Shown here: positions 5,975-11,842 of the stretch, one piece after another
Layout of the letters: each line of letters opens with the position of its first letter
Position numbering within the stretch: the stretch's first letter is position 1
DNA from: CAZAMB01 sp964486335
GTDB taxonomy: Bacteria > Planctomycetota > Phycisphaerae > UBA1845
NCBI GenBank assembly: GCA_964486335.1
Contig: CAZAMB010000033.1
Span: forward strand, 1-11,842
Direction: 5' to 3'
Length of the DNA stretch: 11,842 bases
Notes under the pieces: generated by a model
Databases searched by the model: none
Told to the model about the DNA's origin: nothing
Seen by the model: the letters and a program-made list of their open reading frames with translations, nothing else
Position numbers and translations under genes: made by a program

Positions 5975-8900
5975 ATGAAACGACCAAGTCACGCCAGGTT
6001 CATTCAAATGAGAAACTCGCAAATCAACCGAAACGGGGTAGACGCCTTAGTTGCTGGAGCCATGCAATACACACTTCGGTGGGCCTGCGGGCTAGGTCTG
6101 ATCGGCCTGGCATTCGCTCATCAAGTTGTGCGGGCTGAAACGAGAGATGAGTCGATCGGGAACGTGACGGCCAATTGCCCCGGTCCGGACACCGACGACG
6201 ATGGGGTGGGCAATGATTGTGACAACTGCCCCAACACGCCGGCGGAAACGGCGACGTTTGCCCAGAACGTCTTCTTGCCGATTCCGGAGCCTGCGTTGTT
6301 GTCTACTTGTGGTACGGTCACCACGAGCCTTTCGCGAACGATCCCGGTGAACTATCCGGGGACCACGTTCGGTGTGCGGTTGTCGGTGAATCTCCAACAT
6401 CAGGTCTACTCCGACGTGGACATCAAGCTGTCGCACGCGGGGACGACGATCACGCTCAATCCCGTCAGCTCCACCTCACAGATTCGAAACACCAGCGACT
6501 TCAACGGCGTCTACCGCTTCGACGATTCGGCAGGTGTGCCCTTGGAATACGCGGCGAGCGATTGCTTCGTCTACGATTGCCCCACAGTTGCGCCGGGCAC
6601 CTACCGCCCAAGTGGACTCCTTAGTGCCTTTGTGGGAACCCCGGCAAGCGGCGATTGGACCCTGATTGTCAGCGATGGGTGCCGGTTTGGGAACACCATC
6701 CCCGGCACGCTGAATTCTTGGTCATTGGAACTGATCGTCGCTCAACCGGATCAGTCCGATTACGACTACGACGGCGTAGGCGACGTGTGCGATAACTGCC
6801 CGAACAACAGCTTCGCGACGGAAGGCCTGGACGAAGTTTTATCACCAATCCCCGACGCTCCGCCGGGCGCGTGCGATCTTTTCACGACCGAGTTGACGCG
6901 AACCATCACCATCCCCGAACGCGGCCGTGTCGCCTTTCTGGAAGCGGCGCTCGAAGTCGACCATACCTGGTACGAGGATTTGTACGTTCAGCTCGAACAC
7001 AACGGCACGGTCGTCACGCTGATGAGCAATGATCTCATCCCCCCGAACATTTCCTCCAACCTGGGCGGAACATACGTCTTCGCTGATTACGCCGCCGATA
7101 CGTTGGACCAGGCCGCAATGAATTGCTTTGTCACCAACTGCCCGGTCATTGAGCAAGGGGCGTATCTAGGCGACCAGTCGCTGTCCGCGTTCCATGGTAC
7201 CGACGCCCGGGGAGATTGGACGCTGACGATTCGTGATACTTGCCCTCAAGACATAGGCACGCTGTATCTGTGGACGTTGAATGTGTTCGTTCAGGATCCG
7301 GATCAGACGGATACCGACGGCGACGGTGAGGGCGACGTGTGCGACGCCTGCGCCGCCGGCGCCGGCACCGGCGACACTGACGCGGACGGGGACTTCGATT
7401 TGATCGACTATGAGGCGATGGCGGCGTGCTTGCAGGGAATCGGCGCGCCGATGTCGCTCGGTTGTGAGTGCTTCGACTTCGACGGAGACGGCGACGTCGA
7501 CCTGAAGGACGCCCGCGATATGGCGCTCGATTATCAACCCGAGCCGGGCTGTCGCATCAACGGGGTCTTCTACGAACCCGGAGAACGCGACGCGCCGCCG
7601 TTCGCTTGCCGATCGTGCCAACCGCTTGTCAGTCGCAGGCAGTGGACCATGTCAACTGCAGGCGCGGTGTGTCGTCCGGCCGCTGGTGAATGCGATATCG
7701 CGGAGGTTTGCTCAGGAACAACTACCGCCTGCCCATCGGACGTGTTCCGGCCAGCCAACTTCGCGTGTCGCCCCGCTGCCGGTGCTTGCGACGTCGCGGA
7801 GGTCTGTTCGGGGACTTCCAGTGCTTGTCCGCAAAACCTGATTCTACCCAACAATTACGCGTGCCGCCCGTCGGCGGGTGTCTGCGACATCGCGGAAGTG
7901 TGCAACGGCGTCTCCACCGACTGTCCGACTGACGCAAAACAGCCGTCGTCCGTGGTATGCGCTTCCGACATCGGCCCCAACGGCGAGTACCTTTGCCACG
8001 ACACCATCCGCTGCAACGGAACCAGCGCCGCATGCCCGTTCCCGACCATCGTTTCGTACGATCCGACGAGAATCTGCCGCCGCTCGACAGCGCAGTGCGA
8101 CCCGCCGGAGTACTGCAACGGAGCCGGATCCTGCGCTCCGGACGTGCGATGGACCCCCGGGCAGGTCTGTCCCGGAGCAGGCGCGTGCGAACTCGACTAC
8201 ACCTGTGATGCCCAGGGATTCTGCAATAGTAACGGGTTCCGATCCGGCACGGCCAGTTGCCGCGCACCCGAGAACGGTTGCGATGAACGCGACTACTGCG
8301 GCTCCTGCAACGCTTCCGGCTGCTCTTCACCATTTCCGCCTGGCGACCCAAGAAACCGCATCGATTTCGGAGACTACCCAGGCTGCGGCCCGGACAAGAA
8401 AAAGCCCAACGGCACCACCTGTTCCGTCGGCGCACTGGCCGGAACCTGCCTTGCGGGTGTGTGCGTGACCATCACCAACTGTCGCCACAACATCGATTGC
8501 CCCGATGGATACGTCTGCAGCGGTGCCAATTGCGTTGCCGCTTCGGTCGATCACGGATTCGGCGACGAGTGCGTGGGCAAGAGGGTTTGCGACGCCAGCA
8601 GCGTGAGTCCCGGCGCGATCTGCACATTCTCGGTAGACTGTCGGGACGCCGCCCACCCCAACGGCAACTGCATCCCCGGCTCACGGGGAGACTGCGCCGC
8701 GGGTCTCGTCTGCTGCGCCGGAATGGCCGGTGACGGCGTCGGATACGCCGCCGCACCCGGACAAAAGGGCCGCTGCCAGGAATGTTGCGCCACGGATTAC
8801 TTCGACCAGACACCGACCGGCTGCGGCGATTTCGAGTGCTGCGACGGCAAATGCGCCGATACGCAGACCGATCCAAACCATTGTGGAGGTTGTGCCTACC

Positions 8901-9586
8901 GATATGGGGTTGATTGCGACAACCTGACCAACGCTTGCACGCCCGAAGTCGATGGGTGTTACGACGGCAGTTGTGCGTTGATCAGCGCGTGTTACGATCC
9001 AAGCGACCCCTTCACGATTTATGATCAGTGCTTCATGAACGGCAGCATCAGTGTGCCCGACCCGCGATGCAATTACTGTGATCCCTTCCTCACTCCCGAC
9101 CCCGCCTTGGACAACACCGGTTGCTATACGGATTCGGATTGTGGAGGCCCGCCGGGCAGCTGCCACATCGTCAACGGTCGATGCAGTCCGGACTCGGGGC
9201 GACCTTACGAAGAATGCGATCCCGCGAGCGTCCTTGGCAACGCCCAGTGTTACAGCGGCACGAATACCGGCGGAAGCTGCGTGGGTGCCTGCATGTGGCC
9301 GGACATCGTCAATGGAGTTCCTATGTGGGTGCATACCTATAACATGCTGATCTACACCGGCGCCTGTGAGACGCCTCCGTACACAGGGTGCTCCGTTTCT
9401 TGCCGTCGGGATCGGGCGCTGTGCCAGAACAACGACGATCCCGACGACATTTTGCCGGCCAACTACGGCGCGACGTGCGACAGCGACAGCGATTGCCACT
9501 GCGGATTGACATGTGAAAGCAATTGCGATTTCAACTCCGGAGGCAACCCGATCAACTTCTGCTTCTCAGCCGACACGTGCAAATAG
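5975..9586 (+). CDS. Large secreted modular protein: TSP3, P domain, dockerin-like and disintegrin-like Cys-rich repeats
   Basis: 1203-residue extracellular protein with about 100 Cys. A signal peptide ends near V-V-R-A|E (54/55); its hydrophobic core is 37-49, so the N-terminus is unusually long, and a Met at 30 (ATG 6062) is an alternative start. Order: TSP3-type Ca motif D-T-D-D-D-G-V-G-N-D-C (72-82); P/Homo B domain (about 97-256); TSP3 (261-277); second P domain (about 287-440); TSP3 (444-459); dockerin/EF-hand pair D-T-D-A-D-G-D-F-D (467-475) and D-F-D-G-D-G-D-V-D (501-509). Then a Cys-rich half: disintegrin-like repeats from 566, an EGF-like stretch (about 836-853), and C-C-D-G-K-C-A-D-T-Q-T-D-P-N-H-C-G-G-C (955-973), a motif common in myxobacterial and planctomycete surface proteins. 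No protease or other catalytic domain, C-terminal anchor or sorting signal is seen. Probably a Ca-stabilised, disulfide-rich surface or matrix protein with adhesive function (inference). GAGAG lies 8 nt before the ATG. Confidence 0.9.
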   Translation: MKRPSHARFIQMRNSQINRNGVDALVAGAMQYTLRWACGLGLIGLAFAHQVVRAETRDESIGNVTANCPGPDTDDDGVGNDCDNCPNTPAETATFAQNVFLPIPEPALLSTCGTVTTSLSRTIPVNYPGTTFGVRLSVNLQHQVYSDVDIKLSHAGTTITLNPVSSTSQIRNTSDFNGVYRFDDSAGVPLEYAASDCFVYDCPTVAPGTYRPSGLLSAFVGTPASGDWTLIVSDGCRFGNTIPGTLNSWSLELIVAQPDQSDYDYDGVGDVCDNCPNNSFATEGLDEVLSPIPDAPPGACDLFTTELTRTITIPERGRVAFLEAALEVDHTWYEDLYVQLEHNGTVVTLMSNDLIPPNISSNLGGTYVFADYAADTLDQAAMNCFVTNCPVIEQGAYLGDQSLSAFHGTDARGDWTLTIRDTCPQDIGTLYLWTLNVFVQDPDQTDTDGDGEGDVCDACAAGAGTGDTDADGDFDLIDYEAMAACLQGIGAPMSLGCECFDFDGDGDVDLKDARDMALDYQPEPGCRINGVFYEPGERDAPPFACRSCQPLVSRRQWTMSTAGAVCRPAAGECDIAEVCSGTTTACPSDVFRPANFACRPAAGACDVAEVCSGTSSACPQNLILPNNYACRPSAGVCDIAEVCNGVSTDCPTDAKQPSSVVCASDIGPNGEYLCHDTIRCNGTSAACPFPTIVSYDPTRICRRSTAQCDPPEYCNGAGSCAPDVRWTPGQVCPGAGACELDYTCDAQGFCNSNGFRSGTASCRAPENGCDERDYCGSCNASGCSSPFPPGDPRNRIDFGDYPGCGPDKKKPNGTTCSVGALAGTCLAGVCVTITNCRHNIDCPDGYVCSGANCVAASVDHGFGDECVGKRVCDASSVSPGAICTFSVDCRDAAHPNGNCIPGSRGDCAAGLVCCAGMAGDGVGYAAAPGQKGRCQECCATDYFDQTPTGCGDFECCDGKCADTQTDPNHCGGCAYRYGVDCDNLTNACTPEVDGCYDGSCALISACYDPSDPFTIYDQCFMNGSISVPDPRCNYCDPFLTPDPALDNTGCYTDSDCGGPPGSCHIVNGRCSPDSGRPYEECDPASVLGNAQCYSGTNTGGSCVGACMWPDIVNGVPMWVHTYNMLIYTGACETPPYTGCSVSCRRDRALCQNNDDPDDILPANYGATCDSDSDCHCGLTCESNCDFNSGGNPINFCFSADTCK
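7670..8167 (+). repeat. Tandem disintegrin-like coding repeats (three of exactly 96 bp, then degenerate copies)
   Basis: Three units of exactly 32 codons start at 7670, 7766 and 7862. Each has Cys at unit positions 1, 8, 14 and 21, and reads roughly C-R-P-x-A-G-x-C-D-I-A-E-V-C-x-G-x-x-x-x-C-P. A longer, weaker unit follows at 7958 and another at 8075 (C-R-R-S-T-A-Q-C-D-P-P-E-Y-C-N-G). The pattern resembles the ECD-type disintegrin segment of ADAM and snake-venom metalloproteases (C-R-x-x-x-x-E-C-D-x-x-E-x-C-x-G-x-S-x-x-C-P). The DNA has diverged more than the Cys pattern, so the duplications are old and under protein-level selection. Confidence 0.8.
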
Positions 9587-9611
9587 CCGTGACCTGAGGA
9601 AAGGCAACCCT

Positions 9612-9643
9612 CGGAGCCCGCGCGCCGTCCCGCGCGGGCTCCG
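9612..9643. terminator. Bidirectional GC-rich terminator-like hairpin
   Basis: A 13-bp perfect stem, CGGAGCCCGCGCG (9612-9624) with CGCGCGGGCTCCG (9631-9643), and a 6-nt loop. It starts 25 bp after the stop of the modular protein gene and lies 53 bp from the stop of the convergent gene, so it can serve both. There is no T-run on either strand, so termination may be inefficient or factor-assisted. Confidence 0.7.
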
Positions 9644-9696
9644 ACGGGCATCCGATTTGCCAATCCCGCGGTCGACACGCCACCGTGGAATCGAAC

Positions 9697-10527
9697 CTAC
9701 AGATGTGACAGGAAATCAAATGCGGCAATCGCCATGTTCACAGCGTCATGGCTGTGACGAGAAAGTTCAACATGGATGGGCCCATCATAGTGGACGTCCC
9801 GGAGCGCGGCGTGAATCCCTGAAAACTCCATGTCGCCCTCGCCGAACGGCAAGTGCTCGTGGCGTCCTCGATACATATCCTCAATGTGCACGTTCCACAA
9901 TTCGCCTCGCCAACGACGGATGTGATCCGCAACCGCACCGTCATTGAGGCAATGGACGTGTCCCACGTCGAGCGTCAGACCGAAACGCGGATCATTCAGC
10001 GCATGATGAAGCTCCGCAAACTTGTTCATCGTGTCGACGTACATGCCGGGCTCCGGCTCGAAGCCCAGCCGGATTCCGGCGTCGCACGCGTAACTCGACA
10101 GTTCACGCAACCCCGTAACCAGCCGATGCGACAGATTGGGGTCTCCCGCTTCGGGCGTCGCCACAGCCCCCGACCACAAGGAGACGACTTCGCCACCGAT
10201 CTCACCGCAAAGGTCGACACATGCCTTAACGAATTCGATGCGCCTGGCGCGGCCCAACGGATCGGCGCTAAGAAGGGTCGGCTGGTGTTTGCGGCGCGGG
10301 TCGAGAATGAACCGCGAACCGGTTTCGATGGTCACGCGGAGTCCGGATTGCGCGATCAATGGGCGAAGTCGCGCGACCGCACGACGAACGCCGCTTCGAT
10401 CGGGCGGATCGAGCAAATCACGTTCGACCGTCACGGCCACGCCGCGATACCCGATCTCGGCGAGAATCTCGATCGCGTCCTCTAGTCGATGATGAGCGAA
10501 CCCGTTTGTGTTGTATCCCAGCAGCAT
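9697..10527 (-). CDS. Sugar phosphate isomerase/epimerase-like TIM-barrel protein (xylose isomerase-like / AP_endonuc_2 fold)
   Basis: 276-residue single-domain TIM-barrel protein of the xylose-isomerase-like superfamily, a normal length. The metal-site residues of the fold are in order: Glu157 in G-F-E-P-E-P-G, Asp187 and His190 in T-L-D-V-G-H, His214 in W-N-V-H-I-E-D-M, and Glu254 in H-V-E-L. An active divalent-metal site is therefore likely. The N-terminus (M-L-L-G-Y-N-T-N-G-F-A-H-H-R-L-E-D-A) is the first strand and helix of the barrel. Members isomerise or epimerise sugars and related polyols, or cut abasic DNA (endonuclease IV). The DNA-repair reading is less likely because this protein is compact and unlike Nfo in its motifs. 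The substrate cannot be told. No partner gene adjoins on the same strand. The ATG has no strong ribosome site. It is divergent from the deiodinase-like gene, with starts 109 bp apart. Confidence 0.88.
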   Translation of the reverse strand: MLLGYNTNGFAHHRLEDAIEILAEIGYRGVAVTVERDLLDPPDRSGVRRAVARLRPLIAQSGLRVTIETGSRFILDPRRKHQPTLLSADPLGRARRIEFVKACVDLCGEIGGEVVSLWSGAVATPEAGDPNLSHRLVTGLRELSSYACDAGIRLGFEPEPGMYVDTMNKFAELHHALNDPRFGLTLDVGHVHCLNDGAVADHIRRWRGELWNVHIEDMYRGRHEHLPFGEGDMEFSGIHAALRDVHYDGPIHVELSRHSHDAVNMAIAAFDFLSHL

Positions 10528-10532
10528 GAGAT

Positions 10533-10578
10533 GATTGTCGATGGATGAGCAACGATTGTCGATCGGATTGTGAGCAAA
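10533..10578. repeat. Imperfect tandem repeat in the divergent promoter region
   Basis: GATTGTCGAT occurs at 10533-10542 and 10554-10563 (21-bp period), each followed by a related GAT(T)(G)(T)GAGCAA segment (10544-10552 and 10567-10577). The 21-bp period is about two helical turns, so a regulator could bind both copies on one face. It is placed between the divergent starts of the isomerase-like and deiodinase-like genes. Its role is inference. Confidence 0.4.
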
Positions 10579-10601
10579 CTGTTTCGTCCAGGCGGATTTT
10601 A

Positions 10602-10630
10602 TTGACCACGGAACCCTTCGCTGCTAGGGT
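10602..10630 (+). promoter_or_regulatory. Sigma-70-type promoter for the deiodinase-like gene
   Basis: A -35 TTGACC (10602-10607) and a -10 TAGGGT (10625-10630) are separated by 17 bp. The -35 matches 5 of 6 consensus bases and the -10 keeps the key T, A and final T. The expected transcription start, about 7 nt downstream, falls on the ATG at 10637, which suggests a leaderless transcript. Confidence 0.6.
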
Positions 10631-10636
10631 TTGGCG

Positions 10637-11323
10637 ATGAAAATCGTCATTCTTTTCGCCACGATATTCTGCGTGACGAGCATTTCAGGATTGGCCATGA
10701 ATGATCCCGCCAAGAAGTTTATCGAGGAGATGGACCAGGCCTCGCCGGAAGATCGCGTCCCCAACTGGGAGCACACGAAAGCACTCATGGCTCGTATCCC
10801 CCCCGCGGTCGGTCAATCCGCGCCGGACTTTTCACTCAAAACACTTGATGGCAAGGAGACGATTGCACTGTCGCAGTTCAGGGGCAAGAAGCCCGTCGTG
10901 CTCATCTTCGGCAGCTATACGTGACCGCCCTTCCGGCGCCAGTCTGGCGCTCTTGAAACGATGTTCAAGGAATACAAGGATCGGGCCGCGTTTCTATTCG
11001 TCTACATTCGTGAAGCGCATCCCAGCGACGAATGGCAGATGGAAAGCAACGAAAAAGAGGGCGTCGTTTTCGCGCAACCGAAAACAAGCGACGAGCGAAA
11101 AGCGGTCGCGTCATCCTGTTCAAAGTCGCTTAAGTTGTCGATGCCCGTGCTCGTCGACGAAATCGACAATCGCGTGGACAATGCTTACGCCGGCTGGCCG
11201 GAGCGGTTGTTCGTTGTCGACAAGGACGGAAAAGTTGCCTACGCGGGCGAGCAAGGCCCGTGGGGATTCAAGCCCGCCGAAGTGCGCCAGTGGCTCCGCG
11301 ACAACGTCGAAAAAAGCGAATGA
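10637..11323 (+). CDS. Deiodinase-like thioredoxin-fold selenoprotein (UGA at 10922-10924 read as Sec)
   Basis: 228-residue protein, reading through one in-frame TGA at codon 96. Both sides of the TGA match the iodothyronine-deiodinase family (T4 deiodinase, thioredoxin fold). Upstream: V-G-Q-S-A-P-D-F-S-L (58-67) and P-V-V-L-I-F-G-S-Y-T (86-95). At the TGA: S-Y-T-U-P-P-F, where deiodinases carry catalytic Sec in S-C-T-U-P. Downstream: F-V-Y-I-R-E-A-H-P-S-D-E-W (121-133), P-V-L-V-D (170-174), Y-A-G-W-P-E-R-L-F-V-V (184-194) and G-P-W-G-F-K-P-A-E-V-R (207-217), all deiodinase hallmarks. Residues 1-20 look like a signal peptide (hydrophobic core, S-G-L-A|M), so it may act outside the cytoplasm. 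Cys161 could be a resolving thiol. Substrate unknown; reductive dehalogenation or thiol/peroxide chemistry are options. ATG 10637 is preferred over TTG 10631. Ordinary calling would give two fragments, 10637-10924 and 10961-11323. Confidence 0.9.
10935..10951 (+). promoter_or_regulatory. Bacterial SECIS element (selenocysteine insertion hairpin)
   Basis: The 17-nt hairpin GGCGCCAGUCUGGCGCU starts 10 nt after the UGA. It has a G-U pair, then GCGCC/GGCGC, then an A-U pair closing the 3-nt loop GUC. The E. coli fdhF SECIS upper stem-loop is also 17 nt, lies about 11 nt after its UGA, and presents a GGUCU apex recognised by SelB; AGUCU here is nearly the same. A short lower stem UUC (10931-10933) with GAA (10955-10957) is possible. 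The hairpin lies inside the coding frame, as bacterial SECIS elements do. Confidence 0.8.
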
Positions 11324-11330
11324 ACAGAGC

Positions 11331-11842
11331 CTACAATTCGATTTCTGTTGCGCGTTGAATTTCCTGGAACAGCGGATGGCGATCCGGATCGCGTTCGGCG
11401 ATGTCGGCCAGAATGCGCCAGGTCGCCTCGGCGCGGTCGAGCAGTCCCAGATTCTGAAGCGCAAGCCCCAAATGGGCCAAAACCTCGACGCTCTTGCGTT
11501 CATCCATCGACACCGCGGATTCAAAGTGTTCCACCGCTCGGGCAAACTCCTGGCGATCGGCGTAGACCAAGCCCAGCTCATAATGCAACTCGATGGACTG
11601 CTGATCCAGGGAAAGGGCGCGCTTAGCCGCATCGATGGCCGCCAGGTGATCACCCGACTCCCGAAGCGCGATGGCGAGTCGGATGAGGGCCTTCTGGAAA
11701 TGCGGGTTGAGAGACACCGCCGCGGAAAACGCGCGAATACTACCGGAAATGTCATTGTTATGTCGAAGTAACAATCCGAGCCGGTAGTGCAGATCGGGGT
11801 GACCGGGTTGCGATTCGATCGCGGAACGCAGATTCCTGATCT
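11331..11842 (-). CDS. TPR-repeat protein, N-terminal part outside the window
   Basis: The frame is open to the right edge, so this is the C-terminal 169 residues of a longer protein. At least four 34-residue TPR units are visible: L-H-Y-R-L-G-L-L-L-R…A-F-S-A-A-V-S-L-N-P; A-L-I-R-L-A-I-A-L-R…A-K-R-A-L-S-L-D; L-H-Y-E-L-G-L-V-Y-A…F-E-S-A-V-S-M-D; and V-L-A-H-L-G-L-A-L-Q…A-E-A-T-W. They carry the usual small residue at position 8 and Ala at position 20. A short helix rich in Glu ends the protein. TPRs are protein-binding scaffolds; function and partner cannot be told. It converges on the deiodinase-like gene with only 7 bp between stop codons and no visible terminator, so read-through antisense is possible. 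An internal TTG at 11774 is not the true start. Confidence 0.85.
   Translation of the reverse strand, partial: IRNLRSAIESQPGHPDLHYRLGLLLRHNNDISGSIRAFSAAVSLNPHFQKALIRLAIALRESGDHLAAIDAAKRALSLDQQSIELHYELGLVYADRQEFARAVEHFESAVSMDERKSVEVLAHLGLALQNLGLLDRAEATWRILADIAERDPDRHPLFQEIQRATEIEL

Noticed and set aside
7670..8167. CRISPR-like or mobile-element repeat array
   Set aside because: The 96-bp periodicity is codon-based Cys-repeat coding, with diverged DNA and no spacer structure.
9697..10527. Endonuclease IV (nfo) for the TIM-barrel gene
   Set aside because: The superfamily is the same, but the visible motifs fit the sugar isomerase/epimerase branch better and the set of metal ligands is smaller than in Nfo.
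10922..10924. TGA as a real stop or nonsense mutation, making the gene a pseudogene
   Set aside because: The frame after the TGA keeps the family's catalytic and structural motifs for 132 more codons, the TGA is at the Sec position, and a SECIS-like hairpin follows at the right distance.
10701..11771. Long plus-strand frame (about 356 codons) across the deiodinase-like gene and the TPR gene
   Set aside because: It is Ser/Arg-rich shadow coding, antisense to the TPR repeats and out of frame with the conserved deiodinase motifs.

Overview
The window looks like chromosomal DNA from a member of the Planctomycetota. The evidence is an ECF sigma factor of the Sig-70_X6 type next to a PknB-like Ser/Thr kinase with a TPR tail, and a very large secreted Cys-rich protein built from P (Homo B), thrombospondin type-3 and dockerin-like calcium modules. 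Moderate-to-high GC coding DNA with non-ATG starts fits too. The assignment is by gene style only; no phylogenetic marker is present.

Layout. Positions 1-168 carry a strong 10-bp inverted repeat ahead of cinA (169-1416, +), a two-domain CinA / NMN amidohydrolase. Next come a small uncharacterised minus-strand ORF (1427-1666), a tRNA-Gly(TCC) gene (1773-1844, -) and about 640 bp with no convincing gene but two inverted repeats. From 5628 down to 2487 on the minus strand an ECF sigma factor is followed, after 40 bp, by a receptor-like Ser/Thr kinase; the two probably form an operon and a phospho-signalling pair. A divergent control region with a 15-bp palindrome separates them from a 1203-residue secreted modular protein (5975-9586, +), which ends at a strong GC-rich hairpin. 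A convergent TIM-barrel sugar-phosphate isomerase/epimerase-like gene follows (9697-10527, -).

The most notable item is at 10637-11323 (+). It is one 228-codon gene of the iodothyronine-deiodinase-like / thioredoxin-fold family, interrupted by an in-frame TGA exactly at the catalytic selenocysteine position (G-S-Y-T-[UGA]-P-P-F). A compact hairpin with a GUC apical loop starts 10 nt after the TGA, matching the size, position and loop of a bacterial SECIS element. I read the gene as a selenoprotein; ordinary gene calling would split it into two fragments. Its promoter (TTGACC, 17 bp, TAGGGT) places the transcription start at about the ATG, suggesting a leaderless mRNA. No selA, selB, selC or selD gene lies in the window, so Sec insertion has to be confirmed from the rest of the genome. 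The window ends inside a convergent TPR protein (11331-11842, -).
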